Assembly (NCBI GenBank): GCA_015661465.1
Contig: DQVZ01000098.1
Coordinates: 1 to 12,657 of the forward strand
Direction of reading: 5' to 3'
DNA length: 12,657 bases
DNA from: Aquifex aeolicus
Lineage (GTDB): Bacteria; Aquificota; Aquificia; Aquificales; Aquificaceae
A program made the position numbers and the translations under genes. Positions 5,398-12,452 of the stretch are shown piece by piece (the first letter of the stretch is position 1; every line of letters starts with the position of its first letter). A model generated the notes under the pieces. It was not told the origin of the DNA and ran no database searches. It was given only the letters and a program-made list of their open reading frames with translations.

Positions 5398-6145
5398 ATT
5401 TCACCTCCCCTAAGAGTGTAAGTGCAATAACAACGTTTCTTTTCAGGTCGTCCAGGGTAAAAGCCCCGGTTCCCACCCTTTGCCACACCTTTTTGTTTCC
5501 TCTTTTTAAAACCAGAAATGTATCCGGAACGATTTTCACACCTAAACGTTTTGCACTTTTAGGAAATTCCCTTATGTTCAGAAAAATTACGTTCCATCCT
5601 GTTTCTTCAGAAAACAGTTTTACTATTGGAATATAAAGACTACAGTATGAACAAAAGTTATCGTAAAACACTACAAGTCCGGCTTTGTCTTTAAACTTTC
5701 TTAAAGTACTTTCTACTTTTTTCTCTTCGTTAATTGAATGAATCCTGCTGTAATAGGGAGAGGCGAGAGAAAGAGAAAAGACATCTCCCGATGTGAGAGT
5801 TACTATCCTGTCCATCTTTTGAAATTCCAAACCTTTCTTTAAAATCCAGAGCATCAGCTTTTTGTATTCACGTACATTTTCATACGTTGGGTTCATCACA
5901 GCTATTCCCCGCGCTTCTTCAACGAGTTTTCTTATTTCTCTCCAGTTCATTGACTCGAGTCTTTCCCATGGAATTACAACCTTTTTCAGGGTTTGCTCGG
6001 GCTTCTCATTTTTCTTCTTTTCTAAACATAATCTACCGTAGTAGAAACCTCTTTCTCTATCCGAGTAAAAATCCTTTACCCTGCAATTATCTTTTGCGAA
6101 AACAAAACATATTCCGAAAAACAGTAGTAATATTGACAAAATCAT
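5372..6145 (-). CDS. traF: TraF-like F-type pilus assembly protein, periplasmic thioredoxin fold
   Basis: A 257-residue protein with a signal peptide (1-17), the early FYYGRLC motif (34-40), a helical segment with MNPTYENVREYKKLM (84-98), and a thioredoxin-like C-terminal half. GLVVFYDNFCSYC (156-168) holds a CxxC pair, Cys165 and Cys168, and a cis-proline follows in KIVPDTF (Pro207). F TraF is a periplasmic pilus assembly protein. F's own TraF lost the CxxC, whereas many relatives keep it, as here, so this copy may be redox active. Cys21 and Cys40 are further candidates for a disulfide. It heads the leftward operon. No ribosome site precedes the ATG, and a TATTAT box lies 9 bases upstream, so the message may be leaderless. 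Confidence 0.92.
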   Translation of the reverse strand: MILSILLLFFGICFVFAKDNCRVKDFYSDRERGFYYGRLCLEKKKNEKPEQTLKKVVIPWERLESMNWREIRKLVEEARGIAVMNPTYENVREYKKLMLWILKKGLEFQKMDRIVTLTSGDVFSLSLASPYYSRIHSINEEKKVESTLRKFKDKAGLVVFYDNFCSYCSLYIPIVKLFSEETGWNVIFLNIREFPKSAKRLGVKIVPDTFLVLKRGNKKVWQRVGTGAFTLDDLKRNVVIALTLLGEVKYEEVFGVR

Positions 6146-6166
6146 ATTTAAAATATAATATAGCTT
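6133..6166 (+). promoter_or_regulatory. Promoter for the traA pilus operon
   Basis: TTGACA at 6133-6138 and TATAAT at 6154-6159 are both perfect consensus hexamers, but the spacer is 15 bp rather than 17. TAATAT at 6156-6161 would give 17. The -35 lies within the first codons of divergent traF. A start near 6166 would give a leader of about 20 bases carrying the GGAGGG ribosome site at 6175-6180. It drives the whole rightward transfer operon as far as the window shows. Confidence 0.68.
6146..6166 (-). promoter_or_regulatory. Weak candidate promoter for the traF operon
   Basis: On the - strand, TATTAT (complement of 6155-6160) ends 9 bases before the traF ATG, the same spacing as the TATAAT before the gene at 1500. 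No good -35 is visible at the proper distance, so an activator or a different sigma factor may be needed, or the call may be wrong. The AT-rich core overlaps the -10 of the divergent promoter. Confidence 0.35.
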
Positions 6167-6186
6167 TAAAATATGGAGGGACTAAG

Positions 6187-6486
6187 ATGAAAAGGGAGTA
6201 CTACTTTTTAGCTTTTCTAATTCTCGTTATGGGAATCTGTTTTGTTGAACCTTCATTTGCTACTACGGGAGGACAAGTAAATCAGGCTGTATCAACATGG
6301 TGGACAGAACTTAAACAAGCACTTCAGGGAAACATAGGAAGATTGCTTGCGGTTGCAGCTGCAGGAGGCGGATTTTATGCGCTTTATAAGGGTGCGTGGG
6401 CTTACGGGATTTTAGGACTTTTGATAGCTTACGGAATTTACAAGCTTCCCGGTACCGTAGAAGCTGCTTACACACTAACTTTCTGA
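6187..6486 (+). CDS. traA: TraA-like F-type pilin precursor
   Basis: A 99-residue precursor. The signal region 1-25 ends in SFA, predicting cleavage before TTGG and a mature subunit of about 74 residues, close to the 70 of F pilin. The mature part has two hydrophobic segments, about 50-65 (alanine- and glycine-rich) and 72-86, separated by a short basic loop (LYKGA). This is the hairpin topology of F pilins in the inner membrane before assembly. GGAGGG lies about 6 bases before the ATG. Its place at the head of traL-E-K-B matches the F order, which supports the call more than sequence identity does. Pilin is extruded as the pilus filament. Unlike F pilin, the mature N-terminus is rich in Trp and Gln. 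Confidence 0.85.
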   Translation: MKREYYFLAFLILVMGICFVEPSFATTGGQVNQAVSTWWTELKQALQGNIGRLLAVAAAGGGFYALYKGAWAYGILGLLIAYGIYKLPGTVEAAYTLTF

Positions 6487-6487
6487 A

Positions 6488-6760
6488 GTGAGAAAAAGAA
6501 TCCCAAGGTATTTAAATGCTCAAATTCAAATGGGCTGGTGGGAGTTTGATGAGTTTGTACTTTTGTTTATCCCTGCCTTTATAGGACTTATGAACGATTT
6601 GGCGGAAATAGGAATAGTGGTAGGAGCAGGGCTTTACGCGATATATAAAAGATTTAAAGAGAATTCTCAAGAAGGCTTCATATGGCATTTCCTGTACTGG
6701 TACGGTCTCTGGAGAAGGGAATTCATTCTTCCTTCGTGGATAAGGGAGCTGGTTGAGTGA
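6488..6760 (+). CDS. traL: TraL-like inner-membrane protein of the F-type channel
   Basis: A 90-residue protein that starts at GTG one base after the traA stop, implying coupled translation. It has the TraL hallmarks: IPRYLN near the start (5-10), a W-E-F-DEF stretch (17-23), two closely packed hydrophobic segments (about 23-52), and an aromatic and basic C-terminus (65-80). Members of this family (VirB3-like by role) sit in the inner membrane and are needed for pilus assembly. Length agrees with the usual 90-100 residues. It overlaps traE by 4 bases (GTGA at 6757-6760). Confidence 0.88.
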   Translation: MRKRIPRYLNAQIQMGWWEFDEFVLLFIPAFIGLMNDLAEIGIVVGAGLYAIYKRFKENSQEGFIWHFLYWYGLWRREFILPSWIRELVE

Positions 6761-7296
6761 AGTTCTTTTCCGTTTTAGATGAACTTCTTGCGGAAAACAG
6801 AATTCTGAAGTTAGGGATTCTGGGACTCACAGTCTCAAATGTAGCTACAGCGTTTTTACTTTTGCATACTCTGACTTCTCAAAAGATTGTTGTCGTTCCT
6901 CCCGAGGTAAGGAAAGAATTCTGGATAGCAGGCGATAAATTTTCAAAAGCATACCTTGAACAGGTTTTCTTTTTTCTAAGTGACCGTATACTTTCGGTTT
7001 CTCCCGAAAATGTAGACTTGTCTCTCAGCACCATTTACCCGTTCCTGACTACCGACCCGTCATTCCTGACGCAAATAGAGAAGGTACTTACCAGGTACAA
7101 AAATCATATCAAGAAAAACAGAATATGGCAGGTATTCTATCCAATGGATTTGACGGTTAGGGGAAACGAGGTTGTAGTGAGCGGGATACTAAAAAAAGCT
7201 GTAGAAAACCAGCTGATAGGGAGTTTTGATAAAAGAATCAGATTCAAATTTTCCGTAAGAAATTCCAGGCTTGTGGTTGAGGGTATAGAGCTATGA
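6757..7296 (+). CDS. traE: TraE-like channel protein, VirB8-type role
   Basis: A 179-residue protein starting at a GTG that overlaps the traL stop. A single membrane segment at about 16-38 follows a short cytoplasmic N-terminus. The rest is a periplasmic domain, with the PPEVRKEFW region (48-56) and later strands typical of TraE. Length is close to the family's 180-190. By family knowledge it joins the inner-membrane scaffold of the F-type system. It ends in an ATGA overlap with traK. No cysteine occurs. Confidence 0.9.
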   Translation: MKFFSVLDELLAENRILKLGILGLTVSNVATAFLLLHTLTSQKIVVVPPEVRKEFWIAGDKFSKAYLEQVFFFLSDRILSVSPENVDLSLSTIYPFLTTDPSFLTQIEKVLTRYKNHIKKNRIWQVFYPMDLTVRGNEVVVSGILKKAVENQLIGSFDKRIRFKFSVRNSRLVVEGIEL

Positions 7297-7994
7297 AGAG
7301 ATTAATCTCGCTCTTTATCGCGGGTTTTGTTCTTGCTCAACCAAACGGTATTGAGATTATTGAAAGCGAAGGTTACAGATATGTTGAAGTGTCCCTAAAA
7401 GACATAAACAGAATTGTGTGTCCTTATGAGATTTCAGGTGTGGTTTATTCTAAGGAAAAAAGAATTCAAGTTCGGGTGGAAGGTAAAAATGCTTATGTCA
7501 AATTTCTTCCGCTAAAAGAAGGGAATAATCTTGTGTATGAGGACTTCCCGAGAGAACTTTACATCGAGTGCGGAGAGAAGGTTTTTTCATTGATTTTAGT
7601 CCCCAGAGAAATTCCTGCAAAAACTATTGTTTTAAAAGTTCCTTTAAAGGATTTTAAAAAAGCGACAAAATTTGAACAAGACGAATACTTAAGGCTTCTT
7701 GTAAAGCTTATTTCCTATGCCTGGAAGGAGGTTCCGCCACCTGGATACAGTGTAAAGGAAGTCGGAAAGATCTACAAAAGATTCAAAGAAGCCCGGCTCA
7801 AATTGGTTAAGGTTTATGAGGGAGTAAGGTTTGCAGTTTTAGAGCTTGAGCTTTCCGCTAAAGAGGATATTTTCCTTAATCCCGCGGTTCTAATTCCTTA
7901 CTTCAAAAAGCCCTTAGCTATTTCCGTTGTAAAACCTTCACTTGAAAAAGGAGAGACAACAAGAGTTTTCATTGTGGTGGAAAAAGATGCTTAA
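7293..7994 (+). CDS. traK: TraK-like secretin-family outer-membrane core protein
   Basis: A 233-residue periplasmic protein with a signal peptide at 1-15 (cleavage before QPNG), followed by a beta-rich secretin-like domain. The DINRIVCPY stretch (37-45) matches the early conserved block of TraK. TraK (VirB9-like by role) forms the outer-membrane core with TraV and TraB. Cys43 and Cys93 may pair, which would make it a client of the DsbC-like enzyme encoded divergently. The start overlaps traE (ATGA) and the end overlaps traB by 8 bases. A 17-base stretch at 7658-7674, encoding KATKF, is identical to one in the gene at 1604. Confidence 0.87.
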   Translation: MKRLISLFIAGFVLAQPNGIEIIESEGYRYVEVSLKDINRIVCPYEISGVVYSKEKRIQVRVEGKNAYVKFLPLKEGNNLVYEDFPRELYIECGEKVFSLILVPREIPAKTIVLKVPLKDFKKATKFEQDEYLRLLVKLISYAWKEVPPPGYSVKEVGKIYKRFKEARLKLVKVYEGVRFAVLELELSAKEDIFLNPAVLIPYFKKPLAISVVKPSLEKGETTRVFIVVEKDA

Positions 7995-9114
7995 AAAATT
8001 TGAGGGGGAAAGAAGAAAGCAACTACTTATAGTTGTTATCAGTTTCTTCTTAATAGGTGCAGGACTTTATATGTTTGACAGGATAACAGCTCCCGAAAAA
8101 AAGAAAAGTTCCGTGCCGGTTATAAAGCTTGAGGAAGAAACGAATAAAGACGAGGCAACTATTTTGAAGGAGGTTTACGGAAAAAAACTGACCTGGCTTG
8201 AGACAAAGATTGAAGAACTCAAAAGAGAACTTGAAAATGTTAAAAAGGAAAAAACGCCGAAACTCCCGCCGGTTCCACCGCCACCACCGCCACCTGCTGG
8301 GAAAGAGATATCCGTTCCTTCACCGCCTTCTTCTTCTCTTCCGCTAGAGAAACCTAAAGAAGAAAGAATCCAGATTCTTGAAAATCTCATAGAAATCGTA
8401 AAACCCGAAAAGAAAGAGAATAGGAAAAGAAGAAAGGAAAGTAAAAAGGAAGAAAGGAAAATTGTTATTCCGAAAGGTAGTTTTGTGAGGGCGGTTCTAC
8501 TTTCAGGACTGGACGCCCCAGCGGGAGGAAAGGCACTTAGCAATCCTCATCCGGTTCTTCTGAAGATAACCGATGAGGCAATACTTCCCAACTTCTGGAA
8601 AGCTGATATAAAGGATTGTTTTTTAATAGGTTCGGGATACGGAGATCTTTCTTCAGAAAGGGCTTATATAAGAATAGAAACACTTTCCTGTGTAAAGAAA
8701 AACGGAGAAGCTATAGAAAAGAAGGTGCAGGGATTTGTAGCTGGAGAGGATGGAAAGGAAGGGCTAAGGGGTCGTGTGGTAACAAGACAAGGGCAAATTC
8801 TTGCAAGGGCTCTTGTTGCGGGATTCTTAGAAGGAATTTCCAAGGCTTTTGCACAAGCAAATACCAGTGTAATTCTTTCTCCTCAAGGTTCTTTGACGTC
8901 CGTAAAACCATCTCAGGTTTTTAGTGTCGGTATTGCGGGAGGATTATCAGAAGCGGCAAAAAAACTCGCGGATTTTTACATGAAGTTAGCCACTCAGATG
9001 TTTCCCGTGATAGAGATAAACGCGGGAAGGTATGTAGATGTTGTGTTTTTAAGCTCTGTTTCCTTCGGAGGGGAGGATGAAGAAGGTACTTCTTCTCCTT
9101 CTTCTTCTTCTTAG
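7987..9114 (+). CDS. traB: TraB-like VirB10-type energy-transducing channel protein
   Basis: I start at ATG 7987 (375 residues). An in-frame TTG at 7942 would add 15 charged residues ahead of the membrane anchor inside traK. Order of parts: membrane segment 12-30, coiled coil about 58-88, proline-rich linker 91-122, lysine-rich stretch 138-158, then the VirB10/TrbI domain 159-357. The domain contains GSFVRAVLLSGLDAP (164-178), a block with GDLSSERA (219-226) and SC (234-235), and GEDGKEGLRGRVV (253-265). TraB spans inner to outer membrane and meets TraK and TraV. The C-terminus is acidic then serine-rich (362-375). That serine tail is read from the same (CTT)n DNA that encodes the leucine signal peptide of the next gene. 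F TraB is longer, about 475 residues. Confidence 0.93.
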   Translation: MLKKFEGERRKQLLIVVISFFLIGAGLYMFDRITAPEKKKSSVPVIKLEEETNKDEATILKEVYGKKLTWLETKIEELKRELENVKKEKTPKLPPVPPPPPPPAGKEISVPSPPSSSLPLEKPKEERIQILENLIEIVKPEKKENRKRRKESKKEERKIVIPKGSFVRAVLLSGLDAPAGGKALSNPHPVLLKITDEAILPNFWKADIKDCFLIGSGYGDLSSERAYIRIETLSCVKKNGEAIEKKVQGFVAGEDGKEGLRGRVVTRQGQILARALVAGFLEGISKAFAQANTSVILSPQGSLTSVKPSQVFSVGIAGGLSEAAKKLADFYMKLATQMFPVIEINAGRYVDVVFLSSVSFGGEDEEGTSSPSSSS

Positions 9115-9259
9115 TTCGTGTGCGATGATGCCCTACAGCAACGATACTCTTTGTTCTAAGGGAAAGGAAGGAGGGTTTTGCGGTAGGGTTAGCGATGTTT
9201 ACAGATTGATTACGGAGGAGGATAATGAAAAAGTTTTTGATAGGTATCTTGTCCCTTAG
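9077..9259 (+). CDS. Short TraV-like outer-membrane lipoprotein
   Basis: A 60-residue lipoprotein. MKKV plus eight consecutive leucines and a lipobox LSSC place the lipidated cysteine at residue 15. The mature part carries C26-x8-C35 followed by VYRL, resembling the cysteine-containing N-terminal motif of TraV. GGAGGGG at 9067-9073 supports the ATG. It overlaps traB by 38 bases in another frame and the following lipoprotein gene by 35. It lacks the C-terminal APWVD-type domain of full TraV (F TraV is 171 residues). That domain is found in the next gene, so this may be a split-off or duplicated N-terminal part, or a VirB7-like small lipoprotein. Confidence 0.75.
   Translation: MKKVLLLLLLLLSSCAMMPYSNDTLCSKGKEGGFCGRVSDVYRLITEEDNEKVFDRYLVP
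9089..9112. repeat. (CTT)n microsatellite read in two frames
   Basis: Eight triplets, seven CTT and one CTC, form a tract that reads as eight leucine codons in the lipoprotein signal peptide. In the traB frame it reads as serine codons with one proline, ending at the traB stop (9112-9114). Changes of whole triplets would alter both proteins without a frameshift. Confidence 0.85.
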
Positions 9260-9653
9260 TTTACTAGGATGTGCACAGAAAGAGGGGAAAGTAGTTTACA
9301 TTCCCGAAGAGGGAGATAATACCGTAAAGGTAGAAGAATACTGCACTACGGACGGTATTGACGAAATATGTATTAAAGAGATTTACAAAAGGGTTTACGT
9401 TGAGAAAAAGAGTGAATACGAAAAAGAAAAGGAAAGATTGTTGCTTAAACTTCTTCAAAATCCGCCTACACCTGTAAAGGCTCCAGACAGAATTCTGATG
9501 ATATACGTTCTTCCATGGGTTGATAGGGATGGTAATTTCCATGCTGGACAGTATGTATTTGTGAAGGTTGAGGAAGGGCAATGGATTTTTGAAAAGAGCA
9601 AGAGAAGAACAGAAAAAATAAAGCTGCTTACTCCCTTGGAGGATAGGAAGTGA
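9225..9653 (+). CDS. traV: TraV-like outer-membrane lipoprotein with the conserved C-terminal domain
   Basis: A 142-residue lipoprotein with signal peptide and lipobox LLGC (lipid on Cys16). The mature part has C40-x8-C49 followed by KEIYKRVY, a charged coiled-coil-like stretch (58-77), and the TraV C-terminal block. That block has PPTPVKAPDRI (80-90), LPWVDRDGNFHAGQYVFV (96-113), and EGQW (117-120). TraV (VirB7-like by role) anchors the TraK/TraB core to the outer membrane. The ATG is preceded by GGAGGAGG. The spacing of its two cysteines matches the small lipoprotein just upstream, which it overlaps by 35 bases. I think this gene is the functional TraV; the upstream gene is its paralogue or a split-off part. 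Confidence 0.85.
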   Translation: MKKFLIGILSLSLLGCAQKEGKVVYIPEEGDNTVKVEEYCTTDGIDEICIKEIYKRVYVEKKSEYEKEKERLLLKLLQNPPTPVKAPDRILMIYVLPWVDRDGNFHAGQYVFVKVEEGQWIFEKSKRRTEKIKLLTPLEDRK

Positions 9654-9656
9654 GAC

Positions 9657-9773
9657 TTAAGTTTCTTTTTGTCTTTTCTTCTTCACAAAAAAGGACAGAA
9701 GGAAATATAAGCTCCAGAGACCTAAAGAACCTACAAGAGCCATTAAGATTAAAAAGTAATCAATCCTCTCCAT
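9657..9773 (-). CDS. Very small single-span membrane protein
   Basis: From the ATG at 9773 the product is 38 residues: MERIDYF, one hydrophobic segment at about 7-28, then a basic tail (FVKKKRQKET) that should face the cytoplasm. An in-frame ATG at 9848 would give 63 residues but would overlap the upstream gene much more, so I prefer 9773, which overlaps it by 14 bases. No well-placed ribosome site is visible; coupling with the upstream gene is likely. It is encoded against the direction of the transfer operon. Function unknown. The competing + strand frame here (9650-9958) looks like noise. Confidence 0.45.
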   Translation of the reverse strand: MERIDYFLILMALVGSLGLWSLYFLLSFFVKKKRQKET

Positions 9774-9942
9774 ACAGATACAGTATAGCTCCACTAAGAA
9801 CCATGAAAAGACCAAACAGAAGCAAGGCAAAAAGAGTTCTTTCCTCAATCTCCTTTGAAATTTTCAGTACAAATGAGGCAACCATGAGTCCTACTCCGAA
9901 AGCTCTCATAGCCTCAGAGAAGTATTTGTTTAGCCGTTCCAT
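9760..9942 (-). CDS. Small two-span membrane protein
   Basis: From the ATG at 9942 the product is 60 residues: an amphipathic start (MERLNKYFSEAMRAF), a hydrophobic segment at about 14-26, a charged hinge (SKEIEERT) and a second hydrophobic segment at about 35-57. A TTG at 9948 is an alternative start. There is no ribosome site. TAAAAT ends 9 bases before the ATG, echoing the leaderless pattern elsewhere in the window. It and the next small gene both begin MER and may act together. Together they occupy the gap between traV and traC, where other F-type operons carry accessory genes such as traR. Role unknown; a membrane regulator or immunity-type function is only a guess. Confidence 0.5.
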   Translation of the reverse strand: MERLNKYFSEAMRAFGVGLMVASFVLKISKEIEERTLFALLLFGLFMVLSGAILYLYGED

Positions 9943-9971
9943 ATTCAAGAAATTTTAGCGGAGGCTGGGAG

Positions 9972-12452
9972 ATGAAAGGCCTGAGCGTAAATGAATTTGA
10001 AAGTAACCTAAAGAGGGAACAGGTTTCGAGATGGATAAACGTTCTCAGTGTAGAAAAAGGGGTGTTTATTTTAAAGGACGGTGGAGTAGGTTTCGGATAC
10101 GAACTTACACCTCTTTTAGGGGTGAAAGAAAAACTGGAAGAAAGCCTTGAAAGTTTGTACAATCTCCTTCCTCCAGGAGGAACTCTACAAATTTCCCTCT
10201 GGGCTTTCCCTTTAGTGGATGAGGTGATTGAAGTTTTCAAAAAGGATAAGATAAAGGCTGTAGATGGCCTGGAAAAAGAAATAGTGGAGAACTATGCAAA
10301 ATTTTTCCTGTCAAAAAAGTGGGAAGAATTTTCTCCCAATTTCCTTTCAACACTGAAAAATTACAGACTGTTCTTATTTGTAAAACTCTGGGGAAAGGAA
10401 AAAACCTTCAGTCCGTTGAAGTTACTCTCAGACATATTTTCAAAGGAAGCTGAAAAGGAAATCGAGAACTACAGGTTAAAAATATCAAGGGCAAAGGAGC
10501 TGAAAAGTAAATTTTCAGGAGGTTTGAAAGCCGCAGGATTTTCTTTCAGCGAACTGGATACCGATAGACTTATAGAGTTTTTCTTCAGGATTTTCAATCC
10601 CGATAAATCTTATGAGGAAATTCCAAAGTATCGAGGAGGCGACATATCCGAATATATGGTAAGCAACGATACCGTAATAAGAATTGAAGAGGATTACATA
10701 AAGGTAAATCAGCTCTACGGAAGAAACTTATCCGTGAAAGCTTTTCCCGAAGAGTGGAGCTTAGCTGAAAGCTTTGAATTTATAGGGAAAGAAATGGGAG
10801 GAGAAACATTCTTTGGGGTGCCGTATGTGATATACCTGAACGCGGTAAAGCTTCCCGAAAAAGAAAAGAAAAACGTTATCAAAAGAGCTTCTCTTGTGCT
10901 GAATCAGCATCTTCCGGAGTCTTTATTCCCCAAGCTTGCTGAAAAAAAGAAGGACCTGGTATGGGCCGTATCCGAAATAAACAAAGGAAAGGAACTCTGG
11001 CATGTCAACTTCGGGGTATTCGTTTTTGCAAAGGATCTGGAATTGCTCAATACCGGCATTCAGCGATTCAAGACTTACTTTCGCTCGATGGGATTTTTTC
11101 TTCAGGAAGATAAATACATAAACTTTCCCGTATTTATGAGTATACTTCCCTTCGGGTATGATTTGAAGGTTGCGGAATTTTTAAAAAGGGGGAAGATAGT
11201 TTTTACGGACAGCGTTGTTGTTCTTTCTCCGATTTTTGCGGACTGGAAAGGAACACATCCTAAACTTATTCTTGTATCTCCAAGAGGACAGATTGTGGGT
11301 TTTGACTTTTTTAAATCACCGGGAGGATACAACTCCTTTGTTGTAGGGAGGACAAGGAGCGGAAAGAGTGTATTCCTTCAACTTGTAGCCCTTACACATT
11401 ATCTTTCGGGCGGGCACGTGTGGATTATAGATATAGGTCGAAGCTATGAAAGACTTTGCCACATGCTTGACGGGGAGTTTATAGAAATAAGACTGGACAA
11501 TCCTGTATGTCTTAATCCCTTTTCAAAGATAGAGGACTGGGAAATGCTCGAAGAATACTTGGAATTTCTCGTTGACTTTGTATACATGCTCGGAGCTCCT
11601 AAGGATAGAAAACTCTCCGATGAAATAGAAAAACTTATGAAAGGATACATTGATGAAGCGATAAAAGAGAGTTTTACAAAGTATGGGCAGGAAACTTGTA
11701 TAGACACAATAAAGGAAGAACTTGAAAATCTTTTTGCAAATGACCCGCGGGTGAAGGATTTCGTAGTCTCTCTCAAAAGATACACTTCAGAGGGTACTTT
11801 CGGAGCATTTTTCAACGGTGAAAGCTCTCTGGAACTTTCCGGTCTGCTCACCGTTTTCGAAAACGACACGGTGGAAAATATTCCAGAACTCAGAGACCCT
11901 GCAATGATGCTAATGATTTTTTCTATCTCGAGGAATATATATCTGGGTAAGCCCGAAAAAAAGCATCTGGTAATAATAGACGAAGCTCACAAGTTTCTCG
12001 GGAACCCTAAAGTGGACATTTTCATAGAACAGGCTTACAGAAGAATGGCGAAACACGGTGCGGGAATAATAATAGGTACTCAAGGCTTCGAAGATCTATA
12101 CGGGGGAGAAACTAAAAACAGAGCAGGCAGGGTAATCGTTCAAAATTCTTTTTGGAAGTTCTTCTTTACTCAAACGGACACTTCAAGAACCGCTCTTAGA
12201 AATTCAAAGATGTTTAACCTCAGCGATTATGCATGGGAGCTTATGAATTCCGTCCACGTTATGCCGGGAGAATACTCGGAATGTTTTCTTCTTGCTGAAG
12301 GTTTTTATGCAAAGCTGAGAGTGGTTCTTGACCCATTTCTAAAGGCTATGTTCTTCACAGATGATGCTACAAGGAAGAAAATTTACGACCTTGTAGAGCA
12401 AGGCTATTCATGGACACAGGCTGTAAAAATTGTTAGCGAGGAGAAAAAATGA
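9972..12452 (+). CDS. traC: TraC-like VirB4-type ATPase of the F-type secretion system
   Basis: An 826-residue ATPase, near the usual length (F TraC about 875). GGAGG at 9960-9964 fixes the ATG. The N-terminal half (1-440) is the VirB4/TraC-specific domain. The C-terminal half is the motor: Walker A GRTRSGKS at 459-466, Walker B LVIIDEAH at 666-673, and a GTQG sensor-type motif near 702. It has no membrane segment and is expected to dock on the cytoplasmic face of the channel to power pilus assembly and transfer. All key residues (Gly, Lys and Ser of Walker A; Asp and Glu of Walker B) are present, so it should be active. Its stop overlaps the next ATG (ATGA). Confidence 0.96.
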   Translation: MKGLSVNEFESNLKREQVSRWINVLSVEKGVFILKDGGVGFGYELTPLLGVKEKLEESLESLYNLLPPGGTLQISLWAFPLVDEVIEVFKKDKIKAVDGLEKEIVENYAKFFLSKKWEEFSPNFLSTLKNYRLFLFVKLWGKEKTFSPLKLLSDIFSKEAEKEIENYRLKISRAKELKSKFSGGLKAAGFSFSELDTDRLIEFFFRIFNPDKSYEEIPKYRGGDISEYMVSNDTVIRIEEDYIKVNQLYGRNLSVKAFPEEWSLAESFEFIGKEMGGETFFGVPYVIYLNAVKLPEKEKKNVIKRASLVLNQHLPESLFPKLAEKKKDLVWAVSEINKGKELWHVNFGVFVFAKDLELLNTGIQRFKTYFRSMGFFLQEDKYINFPVFMSILPFGYDLKVAEFLKRGKIVFTDSVVVLSPIFADWKGTHPKLILVSPRGQIVGFDFFKSPGGYNSFVVGRTRSGKSVFLQLVALTHYLSGGHVWIIDIGRSYERLCHMLDGEFIEIRLDNPVCLNPFSKIEDWEMLEEYLEFLVDFVYMLGAPKDRKLSDEIEKLMKGYIDEAIKESFTKYGQETCIDTIKEELENLFANDPRVKDFVVSLKRYTSEGTFGAFFNGESSLELSGLLTVFENDTVENIPELRDPAMMLMIFSISRNIYLGKPEKKHLVIIDEAHKFLGNPKVDIFIEQAYRRMAKHGAGIIIGTQGFEDLYGGETKNRAGRVIVQNSFWKFFFTQTDTSRTALRNSKMFNLSDYAWELMNSVHVMPGEYSECFLLAEGFYAKLRVVLDPFLKAMFFTDDATRKKIYDLVEQGYSWTQAVKIVSEEKK

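Noticed and set aside
5887..6186. Extending the pilin gene upstream to an in-frame start at 5887
   Set aside because: The extra 100 codons are antisense to traF and lie upstream of the predicted promoter. The ATG at 6187 has a good ribosome site and begins a proper signal peptide.
8175..8543. A long - strand frame inside traB
   Set aside because: It is low complexity (Ser, Phe and Gly runs) because it is the complement of the proline- and lysine-rich part of traB. It has no independent support.
8616..8924. A + strand frame in another phase inside traB
   Set aside because: It overlaps the conserved VirB10 domain of traB, and its product is a Lys/Arg/Cys/Gly-rich sequence without order. traB is clearly the real frame.
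9077..9653. A single TraV gene broken by a frameshift
   Set aside because: The downstream frame has its own GGAGGAGG ribosome site, ATG, signal peptide and lipobox. Two separate genes explain the data better than one broken gene.
9650..9958. A 102-codon + strand frame between traV and traC
   Set aside because: It is rich in Ser, Lys and Arg with no domain or hydrophobic pattern, while the opposite strand gives well-formed membrane segments over the same bases. It looks like the shadow of the two small membrane genes.
11444..11869. A 141-codon - strand frame inside traC
   Set aside because: It is serine-rich, antisense to the conserved ATPase domain and has no start signal.
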